Positions 9,777 to 19,092 of a stretch of DNA of 19,092 bases are shown piece by piece. Source of the DNA: Gryganskiella cystojenkinii. Lineage: Eukaryota > Mortierellomycota > Mortierellomycetes > Mortierellales > Mortierellaceae. Position numbers and translations under genes: made by a program. The notes beneath the pieces are model-generated. The model searched no databases, was not told the origin of the DNA, and saw only the letters and a program-made list of their open reading frames with translations. Position 1 is the stretch's first letter. Each line of letters begins with the position of its first letter. The DNA lies in contig JAAAIG010000590.1 in the NCBI GenBank assembly GCA_015852425.1, positions 5,799 to 24,890 on the forward strand, given 5' to 3'.

Positions 9777-12700
9777 ATGTTTCTGGACTGGATAGCTCAG
9801 CTTGGCCTGCTCAAGCATGATCCAGGTAGCAGCTCTTTCTCTTTCTCTTTCTTCTTCGCCTTTGCATTACATTAAAAAAAACGCGCGCATAAAACACCAT
9901 GTTTTCTTTGATTGCTTCCTTTATGCAGGCAAATCACTTAAACTCAACCTTACATTGCATGCATAACCCCCCCCGCCCATCCTCATTCGAACAATAGTCT
10001 CCAATGTCTTGGCTAGGTTCCCGCTCCAGGTCCGCAAGACCCTCATCACCGAGGTGGCTTCGACTCTCCTGGTCTCCTCGGACCTGACTTTACTCTCGTC
10101 TATGGCTCATATGCGTTGGGCGATGGAAGTTCTTGGCCAGGGATTTGCGTTACCACTCGAGGAACTCTCGATCGCTCAAGAGACCACACAACTGTACTCT
10201 CAATGGCTCTTTGAGCCGCAGATGCGACCCATGGCCTTTCACCAAGCCGTCGGGACGGAAGACGAACAACTCCTATACCAGGTTAGTTAGCTATCCCCTT
10301 GGAATCTCCTGTCGTTTGTCTTTTTTCTTCATAAGGATGGGAATTTTGCATCTCTTTCCCAAAAAAAAAAAAGTGAGCCACAGAAAAGTTGAGCCACAGA
10401 CTAACATACTACTCTTTATTGCTTACATCTAGACCATCTTTCATCATTACTCACTGCTCTTCCAAGTCAGGACCTCGACTCCACCGGTCTCATCGCCCCA
10501 TCTCTCTCAACACCTGCGTCATCCAACTACACCCTCATCCTCAGCAGCGTCGACACCAGGAACCTCCCATCATGTCCCGATCGGGGTCTTGATCCAACGT
10601 CATATCGAGCTCTGTAAAAAAGTCCTCACAGTGCTCACCATGGCGGGGCGACAGCTCGGAAATTCGTTTTCACCCGAGACCTGGCAAGTTCTTCTCAAAG
10701 TCATTCTGGGAATCACAGATAGCTTACTGCGCGAACAACAACAGCAACAACAACAAAGACAACCGGCAATGATGATGATGCTCATGCCAGAGCAGGCCAA
10801 GATGAGTGACGACCTCTGTGAACATTTACTGCGGGTCTTGTTTGAGCTCTGGCTTCGCTCCAATACCCGAGATGTTCAAATGTGGGATATTCTCAAACAA
10901 TGCTTCAACGGATGGACACACAGGATACCGGTCCTGCATCAATGGGCCGCTTCCTCCCTGGGTCTTTGTCAACGCGCCGTTTATGCCTGGCACAGGATCA
11001 TCTATCTCCTCAAGAGTCCCGCTCAGCTCTCGCCTCCCAACTGTCTTGCGGCCGTGAACGGAATTGGCAGGATGGTCGATACCTTCCTCCAAGTCGGTGC
11101 CTCTGGGCAATCTTCGTCCTCTGCGATTCCTGGTTCGCCGCCTCTACCGTCAACACCGACTGATATCTTCTCATCGTCATCCCTTTCGCTTTCGAATCAA
11201 CCCTCTTCTCCATCCAAGAACCCGTCCTCAACTTCAACGTCAGCAGCACCGGAAAAGAAACCAAGCGCACCGGATGGAAACACCATCTTGCACATGTTTG
11301 GCGCTTGGCTCTTTGAGGTCTCTTCGTTGCCGACACCCGAGACTGCAACCGGCATTAACGGTATCAATTACAATTCTTCTACGACAGCATCGCATTGGCA
11401 GACCTTCAGTCCTCCACACCATCCACCAGACAGTTACCATGAGGCTCAAGCCTCAGCCTTTGGCGTTCTCTGCAGGATCTTTTCAAAACCTCAACCGGCC
11501 ACACGACCCTTTCTTAGAATCTACACCGAGCGGTTCTACGAGGCGTTGTCGATTGGGCTCAGGAGCGAAACCAGTTTACCGACCATCCTGGCTCAATCCG
11601 CAGAACTCTTCACAACCGAACTCGAAGGTGTCCGGATGATGGTCCCCGATTTCGTCATTGGAATCCGAATGGCGATGAGTGGTCAGATCCGTGTCACGAC
11701 GGGTTACATGAGTCAGGAAAAACAAAAGCAGGTCCTAGAGGATTTACATCTTGCGGCGTTGAAGGTCGCGGGTTGCATCATTTGTTTACCAAACCATTTT
11801 GAAAAAGTCGAACTCAAGGAGGGTTGGAACCAAGGCTTGTCGAAACTTGCCAATATGGGACTTGAGAGTAACAGCCATCATAAAGGCACTCAGGACAAAG
11901 AGATCTTGGCCCAGTTGGTGAGAACAAATACAGAGAGGCAGCCGAGCACTGAATTCGTTATTACCAAAGTCTACAGGTAGCTAATCAAATTTTCTTATGT
12001 TAGATTCGTGTTCTGTACACTGCCGACGCGCCTACAGATGGATCAGTTCCAGCGTCAAAACGATTCACCACTCTTAAATACTATATTCTCGAGATGCTGC
12101 TCAACTGCCTCGAGACTGAGACATCGTCTTTCAACCTACGATATCTACTCCATCTAATCGAGATATACGTCTATGAGGACGTTGCCTTCTGCCCTGGATT
12201 GGTCGGTGTGGTCGTCAAGACTATCCAGGAAAAGATTGTTACGATCCAAGTTCCCGTGGATGTGGCTCTCTGCGCCTTTGACGTTTTGGTGGGATGCACT
12301 GGGCTGTACGAGTATGTTCGTCGGGATAGCAAGGTAATTCATGGAGCAAAAAGTTTTTATTGTGTGTCAAAAACGAAATTATGAGTATTGCGAGGCAAAA
12401 ATCATAAAAAAACTAAAACTATTATTCGATTAATGCTGTTGATTAGAGCTGCGCGCGCGAACTCGTCTTGGCCCTTTGTCGTTATGTCGATTCCCTTCTC
12501 GCGAACCACGCCCTGCTCACCACAACCTACCCCTTGGTCGTCCGAGCCTACGAATGTATGCTGGAATGGATCCTGACTGGACAGTGGATCGTGGGCGATC
12601 AGGACTGTCACCTTGCTGTCTTAGCATCCATCGCCGCCGGCATCCACATCATTGATAAAGTCGAGGAATACGAGGCTTCGATCGTGCCCCCAAAACCTCA

Positions 12701-14746
12701 ACAAGAAAAGAGACGTTGGGGAGGTGGTGCTGCTGGAAACGCCATGATCTCGGCTGTTGGTGCTCCTCTCTCTCTCGGTAAACCCTCCTCTGCCGCAACA
12801 AAACTCTTTCAAGTCAATAACAAATACCCGGGACCGATCAAAATCCTGACTCAGGAATCCAAAAAGGACAAGGAGAACCGCAAGAACCGCTCCGCAAGCT
12901 CGTCTATGTCCGGTCAAGTCCGGGCTACGAGAGCCGATCTAGTTTTAATCCAACAAGCCGCAGAGAAGGCCATGACCTTGTTCTCGAATCAGCTTGGTAA
13001 TTTTCCCGTTTGGACGGATGATATTGGACCTAGCAGGATGTCGACGCTTTGGAACGATATCGGGATCAATCGACAGCATCTTGAAAATATCAAGAGCTCA
13101 AGGGCGTTCCAGTCCCTGGAGAACAAGAGCGAGAGCAACAACAACTTGAATTATAATTACAGTGGTCTTGCACCACCGTTGCCTCAACGTCCAAGGATTG
13201 ACGGTGGAGAAGCAATGAAGACAGGACCCGTGAGATACTTCTTGCTCGATAGACGGATCATAGTTGGCTGTTGCGAGTCCCCAGCACCAATAAGCATGGC
13301 CACCCCTGGTTCCTCAACGAACTCCACGCAAGGAGGCGGTTATGTGGACGAACGCGGCCCCTTTGTGGTAGTGACGATGCGAGATGCCAGTGGACGAAAT
13401 TCTTGGAAGGTCCGGGTGAGTTCTCTGGAGCAACAACGCCAAGGCAACGGTATGACGGCCTCGCAAAGTCGTCGGTCCTTGGTCTCAAAGGCGACTTTGG
13501 ATCTGACAGATTTGCGAGACGAGGGCGATGCGGACTGTTGGGACGATCATTGTGTTCCCGAGCATGATGTCCTCATCGTCGAGGCTGCGGATGAAACTCG
13601 GATTGGTCTCAAGCGTTATGTTCGACCTTTTGCTGCCGAGACGGAGGATGAGAAGACTGAAGTCGGCGAAGTTGAGTCCATCACGGCGAAGCAGACTTTC
13701 GATGAAGGAGAGGTTCTTCCAGGTCCAGAGCCAAATCAGTCTCAACAACCCACAAATATGCAGACGCCGACTTCGAGCGTGTTCAGGATCTTGATGGCGC
13801 AAATGGGATACCTGTCCCTGGAAAACCGATCACGGATTGTGCCTCTTCATCTGTCGGATCGCTTGTTGGCTGAGCTGCAGTTCCTCGATGACCTCAAAGA
13901 GTAAGCTTGACTTTTTGTCGATTTGTCAAAATGTGATATCATTCGCTTAATTGGATTCCCATTTCCTAACAAGAAAGTCGTTCTTGTTCATGTAGGCGTG
14001 ATTGCATAGGTGTCAGCGTGTATTACGCGCAATCTGGCGATGTCGGATACGACGAACTGATCCATGGATCCCGCCAGGGTCTCTCCAAGGATTTCTCACG
14101 CTTCCTCGATTGTCTCGGTTGGCCCATTCAAGTTGAGACTCATTCAGGTTACTTGGGGCATCTAACCAAGGAACTTTGTCATACGACGCCTTATTTCGCA
14201 GACCGCAAGAACGAAGTTATCTTCCATGTTCCATATCTCATGCGGTCCTTAAACCCCGAGATCCCACCGATGCAGGACCATCAACTCGTAGATCAATTCC
14301 GCTCTGTGATCATGCATGATCGTGTCGCAGTCGTCTGGGTAGAGGATCGGGAGCGGATGTTGAACCTCCTACCGCTCATCGATCAGAACGTTATGGTCTA
14401 TCTCCTTATCCACCCGCTTGGTGGAGGTGGTGACTCTGCCGGAGGCCTGTTCTGGATCCGGATCATGGTGCAAGGAATGACAACCACGGCGGGATCTGTG
14501 CGGTTGGCCGCAAACCCGTTAATGATGGGACCTTTGGCAGATGGAATGTTGGTCTCGAGACATTCCTTGGGTCATCTAGTTAGGAACACGGCCATCTCGG
14601 CGGACAGAGCTTGTCGATTAATGATGGATTCCTTCCAGGAGCCGAGTGCTGCACGAGCAAGGTATATCCAAGAGGTCCTGCAAATGCATCCACCTGAGGA
14701 GCCCGAGAGCATCTCGGAATTCTATAGAACCATGTTTGCGACGTAG
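9777..14746 (+). CDS. RALGAPB: Ral GTPase-activating protein subunit beta homologue (RalGAP beta)
   Basis: In animals RalGAP beta pairs with a catalytic alpha subunit to stimulate GTP hydrolysis by Ral GTPases. Exons inferred from GT-AG sites and frame: 9777-9825, 9998-10281, 10433-11917, 12004-12333, 12447-13900, 13996-14746. They join to 1,450 residues, against about 1,494 in human. Resemblance to the animal beta subunit runs end to end: the start MFLDWIAQLG, then RWAMEVLGQGFALPLEE, ETWQVLLKVILGITDSLL, LRVLFELWLRS, ILHMFGAWLFEVS, ASAFGVLCRIF, YFLLDRRIIVG from about residue 979, and the C-terminal Rap/Ran-GAP-like domain (about 1200-1430) with RVAVVWVED and ADGMLVSRHSLGHLVRNT. The position of the catalytic asparagine thumb is His1308, so no GAP activity of its own is expected. 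Seven Gln (residues 213-219) and a Met-rich stretch follow helix one. The 49-nt first exon is unusually short but is supported by the N-terminal match. Confidence 0.94.
10736..10756 (+). repeat. CAA/CAG run encoding seven glutamines in RALGAPB
   Basis: Mixed CAA and CAG codons encode residues 213-219 and are followed closely by four ATG codons (Met run). The stretch falls between conserved blocks, so it is probably a surface loop. Confidence 0.85.
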
Positions 14747-15290
14747 AGAGTCGTAAACCTTTTTCAGATTCTACCGTTTTTTTTTTGTTTTATTTTATTT
14801 CTCTTTTTCACTATTTTCTTTTCTTTCATCCGATACCATACTTTTAACCCCTATGTACTACTACTACACAAATCTCAGCAAGAACTCGACTAAACAAACA
14901 CATAAACACACAGGAGAGAGAGAGAGAGAGACAGAGTGCGACACTAAGCAACCAATACCTCCTCTGTCGCCACATTCTACATCATAAAAAAAATTCCAAC
15001 CACAATAAATAATAATAAAAACGTTCGACAAATAACAAAAAAGGAATCGAATCATTGTGGCATTGTATTAGATTAAAGGACTGGGATTTTTTTTTGGTAT
15101 CTTTTGACGACGAAAGAGGTGCCATGAGTGGGTAACGGTTCTATGATACAAGCAGTGTGTTTTTGAAAGGAAAAAAAAAAAGGTAAAAAGGTAACGAATA
15201 CAATTACGAATACGGCACAGGTGTAAAGTGTAGCGAAGAGAGGAAGAACCCGATCAATGACGAAGCGACTGAAGAGTCAGCGTCGAGCTA
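14747..15290. other. Convergent 3' intergenic region
   Basis: About 540 nt lie between the stop codons of RALGAPB (+) and the methyltransferase gene (-). The region is A/T-rich with T-runs, A-runs and a (GA)n tract at about 14913-14930. Nothing protein-coding is convincing. It should hold the 3' untranslated regions of both genes, which may overlap. Confidence 0.6.
15004..15019 (+). terminator. Candidate poly(A) signals for RALGAPB
   Basis: Two AATAAA hexamers (15004-15009 and 15014-15019) lie about 260-270 nt after the RALGAPB stop in an A-rich stretch. Their use is an inference; transcript ends are not visible from sequence. Confidence 0.3.
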
Positions 15291-18101
15291 TCATGGTCGC
15301 ACGTCCGTTCTCCAGAGATCATCTGTAATCGGCGGTTTTTGAGCACAAATCACCTTGATCACCAACTCGGCCTTTTCCTCCAGACATTCGAGTCGCATCC
15401 GCTCAATCGTCTCTTCAAAGACTGAATCCTCCAACCGGTTCATATCGATAATCTCCTCCCTCAACGAGTCGACCATTTCCAAATATGTGCGCATCGCGTG
15501 TTGACCTCGAGGCCCGGCCCATTCTCCGACGGGGATACCGTAGTCGTAACATTCGACGTTGATCAATCCAGCTCCTAAGATGGTTGGCATCAAAGCCTCG
15601 ACGAGTTGAATCGGGTTCAGTCCTGAACTCAACGCGGCGCGTTCGACCCATCTATTGACTTTCAGGGACTCGACACCGGCACGGACGACCATTCCATTCG
15701 ATTCTGCAATCTGGATCCATCCACCTGGACGAGTCAAACGGCGCAATTCCGCAAAATGAGGGGTCCATTCTTGAATCGGTGTCCTGAACGCACCCAGTTT
15801 TTGATGGACCAGATCGAATTCGCCCTCTTGATCACGAACGTCTCGAACTCGAAACTTGCAATTCTCGGGGATTCTTAACGGAAGATGTTTTGTATCCAAG
15901 AGGGGGTCCAGCGCATAGACAAGAGTCCTGGAGTATTTCAGAGCCATATCCTATTCGTGTATTGTTGTAGAGGGGCAAAGTGGGGGTATTTTTTGTAAGA
16001 GTTATTATACGTGCAATTGAAAGCGATAATACAGCATAAAAAAAGGGGTTTGAAAACCGACAGGACAAAGAAAACGGAGAGAAGATCAACATACCAGAGC
16101 CCAGTCTCCAGAAGAGCAGTTGACATCAATCATCTTCCTGAACGGTTTTCCGACAGGTGCCATAAGATCCAGTTCATACGTGATCCGATCCAAGTAGAAT
16201 GGCCTAAAACGAATCGTGACGATACGAGTAAGAAATCATCAAAAAAAAAAAGAGGAATCAAGTCGATTGTTTGTGAGTTCAATTAAAATGGTTGGTTAAC
16301 CTGCATAAAAAAACAGTATCAAACAAAAAGCTTTTGGTCTCTCTTACGTGTCTGGATGATCCAGTTCATCTGGAAAGACGGGGATGATCCAACCCGGTGT
16401 CTCTGGATCAGGATTAAATGTGAGTGCATCCGTAACTTGATCGACCCAGCCAAAGATGCGCTCCCGTTTCTCGGTTTCCTTAGGGTTGGTCGGGTTCTGT
16501 CTCGCTAGCCTGGCAAAGACTTGATGAGCGCCAGGTTGTTGGTTCTGATTCCGCAATCCGTTAAGACTAGACGATCCCATGTCGATCAAGGGTCCTGCTG
16601 CGGCCAAGAAATCTGCCGCCTGTTGTTGTTTTGACGGCGTCGCGGTCGCTTCACGTTCACGTTCACGTTCCCGTTCCTTTTCTGCGGGGAATGTGGTTGT
16701 CAATCGAGGTTGTTGGCCAGTGATAAGAGGGTGCTGGGAATTATGCAGTGGTGGTATTTGTTGCTGTTGTAGTTGTTGTTGTTGCTGCTGGTAAGGGGAT
16801 TGTGGATGAGGAGACGGTGAGGGAGAGGGGGAAGAAGATAGCAGACGAGGATGATCTTGTTGCTGCTGTTGTTGGTACGACAGGTGGTTTCCGTCAAGAT
16901 GATTGCTGGTACCGTTCCTGTGGCTGTTGTTGTTCATGAACGAATTGGTCCTTGATCCCGCAAGACCACCACCAAGAGTCGCCGCTGCAACCGAGTGTGC
17001 ACCACTCATGCCTTGTTGCTGATGCTGTGTACTTCCTCTGTTACTGTTGTTTGTCGGTGCATTATTGAGGAAAGAATGCATCGAAGAGACTCGTTGTTGA
17101 TGATCCAGGTACTCTTGCTGTTGTTGCTGTTGTTGGAGGCGAAGGAGCTGTTGGTGTTGCGACCTTGACTCACCGCCACCGGAACCATTGAGGTGAAGAT
17201 TAGCCATTGACGTGACCATACCTCCACCACTGCCAGAGATGGCCTGTTCATCCTCAGTGAATGGGATCGTCGAGGGAGAAACGGAGGCACGAACGGGTTG
17301 GTGGCCAGAATGGAGGGCCGAGATTCGTCCACTGGCAGGTCCTGGGTGAGGCGAGATGGACTGACGGACAGGGCTTCCTTTCCGTTGCTGAGGGGTGTTG
17401 TAACCATAAGCGTCCTCTTCATCGGGACTGACACCCAGCACCGGTGTCACTCTTGATCCTGTGCCATTTACGAGTGTTGCCCTTGAGCCTGGTCCCCCAA
17501 CGGCGCCCCCAGTTACTGTGGCTCCACCGACAGGTCCAGATGAAGGTGTGGTCGCAGTCCCCTTGAGTCGAGACCCGTACTGGAAGTGAAGACTTGAATC
17601 CGAGGCTTTCTTTTGTTGATCTAATCGGCCAGGTGAGGACAAGTTCTGGTGATGGCTCCAAGGTGCGAGCCCGTTTCCTGCAAGTCCACCGCCATGGCCT
17701 TGGCCATATCCTCCAGCACCGGTCCCATATCCTCCAGCACCGGTCCCATTCGTCTTTCCAGTTCCGTTGGTTCCATTTGCAAGACCACCACCGCCAGTCC
17801 CGGAGCCAGATCCGAAGGGTGTATGCGTTATCCGATCCGCGGTACTATCGAGTGCAGAACTAGTCGCCGTGGTCATGAAGCCATGGACAGAATAGTGGCC
17901 ACTATCGTTCGGTAAGGGTATTTGTTGCTGTTGACTGCTGTGATGATAGTGTTTGCTGAGTCTTGAGGGTTTGACTCGTTCATTTGTGTTATGATGATTG
18001 TTGCCAGCGACGCTAAGAAACTTTGCGTGTTTTGAGGCTCGTTTTGTCCGCGGACCTCCTCCGCCGTCTTGATTGATTGGGCGAGACTTTGTGTTGCCCA
18101 T
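15291..18101 (-). CDS. Putatively N-myristoylated, Gln-rich protein with C-terminal SAM-dependent methyltransferase-like domain
   Basis: Exons on the complement: 18101-16348, 16203-16095, 15950-15291, joining in frame to 840 residues; both introns are 144 nt. The N-terminus MGNTKSRP fits the N-myristoylation pattern (Gly2, Ser6), suggesting membrane attachment. Residues up to about 510 are low complexity: Gly/Thr, Ser, Asn, three glutamine runs, an SP repeat and an Arg-Glu dipeptide repeat. The methyltransferase-like fold follows: a lead-in with ERIFGWVDQVTDAL, motif I IDVNCSSGDWALDMA (610-624), an acidic residue after the second strand in VYALDP (D636), FDLVHQKL, and the RLTRPGGWIQIAES motif. 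The C-terminal part is helical. In motif I the usual D-x-G-x-G-x-G has Asn613 and Ser615 in place of the first two glycines, so catalytic status is uncertain. The substrate is unknown. Confidence 0.9.
16758..16790 (-). repeat. Glutamine-coding CAA/CAG tract (Q4-L-Q6)
   Basis: Ten glutamine codons interrupted by one leucine codon sit in exon 1 of the methyltransferase gene. Mixed CAA and CAG usage suggests the tract is older than a fresh repeat expansion. Confidence 0.85.
16857..16874 (-). repeat. Glutamine-coding tract (Q6)
   Basis: Six consecutive CAA/CAG codons lie within the disordered part of the methyltransferase gene, directly after a tyrosine codon. Confidence 0.85.
17115..17135 (-). 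repeat. Glutamine-coding tract (Q7)
   Basis: Seven consecutive CAA/CAG codons follow LLRL and precede EYLDHQQ in the disordered part of the methyltransferase gene. Confidence 0.85.
17705..17746 (-). repeat. Perfect 21-bp tandem duplication encoding GTGAGGY twice
   Basis: The 21-nt unit beginning catatcctccagcaccgg occurs twice head to tail with no mismatch. Being a multiple of three, it lengthens the Gly-rich region of the methyltransferase protein without a frameshift. Confidence 0.9.
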
Positions 18102-18218
18102 TTGGTATATAGTTTACCTCTGTGAACGAATAAAGAAGAAGAGGGGAGGCGAAGGAAACCGAAAAAGAAAGCCCGCTCAGGGGTTGCGTGAATGAACAAC
18201 CAGGGGAGGGGGGAGGGG

Positions 18219-18238
18219 CAGAGAGAGAGAGAGAGAGG
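18219..18238. repeat. (GA)n microsatellite
   Basis: About ten GA units lie in the leader/promoter region of the methyltransferase gene. Confidence 0.8.
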
Positions 18239-18520
18239 AGCAAGAAAAAGAGTAGGGAGCCAAGTTGAGTTTTGATGTGGTTGTTTGTTCAAAGAAAACA
18301 GGTGTTGAAAAAAAAAAAGAAAGAAAAGGGCTGCCGGGAAACCAGACAAAATTAAGAGAGAGAGAGGAGACAGAGACCAGGAACAACCTTGCTGGTCTCA
18401 GTCAATAAAAAACGCGGCGCGTGTGCGTGTTCCCGTTTCTTATGCTGCTGACTTAAAGGAAATCACTCACTAAATGACGATAAAGATGAACAGGATGATG
18501 CAGAACTGTGTAAAGAGAGA

Positions 18521-18535
18521 ATGAATGAATGAATG
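18521..18535. repeat. (ATGA)n microsatellite
   Basis: Nearly four ATGA units. A similar GAATGAATGAATAAATGA stretch occurs near 6910 between the divergent genes. Confidence 0.75.
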
Positions 18536-19092
18536 AAAGAATGAAGAATTGACTAGACTGTCGAATGCCAACAAGGAAAAAAAAAAGAGACAAAGAAGGG
18601 GGAGAGGGGTATATGTTCTATCTTTGGTGGGGGGTTGAAGAAAGCGTTGCAGTGAATGACGTTTTGGAAATAAAAAAAAGGGATGATGAAAGACAGAAAG
18701 ACGGAGTAGGCGGGTGGGTGATGGCGGTGGATGTGATTGATGAGGGGATGAAGACAAAAACGATACAGAGAGAGAAAAGTGCGGTGAATGAGAGCTTTTC
18801 TTGCAACCAACGACAACGACACCGCTGTCAGCTTTTATTTTTTTGCTCTCAATTTTCTGATTTCCCTTTCATCAATTTTTCATTTTTGGAGAAGAAATGA
18901 TGTTGAAGGTGAACCACCCACGGTTCGATCCCAAAAGTTTGTTTGTTGGGTTCACCTCACTCCCTCTCTCTCTGTTCCACCACAAAGTGCTGTTCGTTTG
19001 TCCCTTCTTGCTCGCTTTGCTTCCCAAAGTCATCCGCACCACCATGCATAAAACGTTGGACCCCCCACATTTTCAAGGGCCATCTTTTTTTT

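Larger units (their letters stand above)
18102..19092. promoter_or_regulatory. Upstream region of the methyltransferase gene; right edge of the window
   Basis: Nearly 1 kb without a convincing gene. The part next to the methyltransferase start is C/T-rich on the minus strand, consistent with its promoter and leader, and a pyrimidine stretch ending in CAG about 20 nt before the ATG could be a leader-intron acceptor. Simple repeats occur at about 18219-18238 (GA) and 18521-18535 (ATGA). The last 150 nt become C/T-rich on the plus strand, which may be the leader of a plus-strand gene starting outside the window. Confidence 0.45.

Noticed and set aside
18918..18935. tRNA T-loop-like sequence GGTTCGATCC
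   Set aside because: The flanking bases do not form a five-pair T stem, and no acceptor, D or anticodon arms can be found at proper distance.
18788..19051. 87-codon plus-strand open frame near the right edge
   Set aside because: It begins at an ATG but has no recognisable domain, overlaps simple-sequence leader-like DNA and ends shortly before the window edge.
19044..19092. ATG in good context (caccaccATGc) after a C/T-rich stretch at the right edge
   Set aside because: It could begin a plus-strand gene, but only 16 codons are visible, the last ones run into a T tract, and nothing identifies a product.
1..19092. A hidden multi-gene system such as a biosynthetic cluster, mobile element or defence locus
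   Set aside because: The four genes belong to unrelated housekeeping or signalling roles, with no shared pathway, no terminal repeats, no transposase or integrase, and no sign of transfer.

Overview
This window is nuclear DNA from a fungus. All four genes are eukaryotic in type. Three are split by short introns (86-217 nt) with GT donors, AG acceptors and C/T-rich 3' ends. The intergenic DNA is full of simple repeats, and CAA/CAG-encoded glutamine runs lie inside coding exons. An intact metazoan-like RalGAP beta subunit together with a fungal Ubr1, and base composition near 50% GC, point to an early-diverging lineage (Mucoromycota, perhaps Mortierellaceae). That placement is an inference; no marker gene is present to settle it.

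Layout, left to right. (1) Positions 1-6725, minus strand: a five-exon UBR1-type E3 ubiquitin ligase of the N-degron pathway. It shows the UBR box, a ClpS-like domain, the long helical body, a RING-H2 finger and the start of the cysteine-rich C-terminal domain. 2,024 complete residues are visible and only a short C-terminal tail is missing off the left edge. (2) 6726-7524: a repeat-rich intergenic region shared by two divergent genes. (3) 7525-9225, plus strand: a single-exon, low-complexity protein of 566 residues that I do not recognise, with a possible in-frame upstream start giving a signal-peptide-like leader. (4) 9777-14746, plus strand: a six-exon gene for a 1,450-residue homologue of RALGAPB, the non-catalytic subunit of the Ral GTPase-activating complex. 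(5) 14747-15290: a convergent 3' region. (6) 15291-18101, minus strand: a three-exon gene for an 840-residue protein with a putative N-myristoylation site, a long glutamine/serine/glycine-rich disordered region and a C-terminal SAM-dependent methyltransferase-like domain. (7) 18102-19092: upstream region of that gene, rich in simple repeats, with no convincing gene.

The genes do not form a recognisable pathway or cluster. They look like ordinary housekeeping and signalling neighbours. I found no mobile element, RNA gene, CRISPR array or multi-gene system. The points most worth following up are the fungal RalGAP beta with its degenerate GAP domain, the methyltransferase with an altered SAM-binding motif and a lipidation signal, and the two-start orphan gene.
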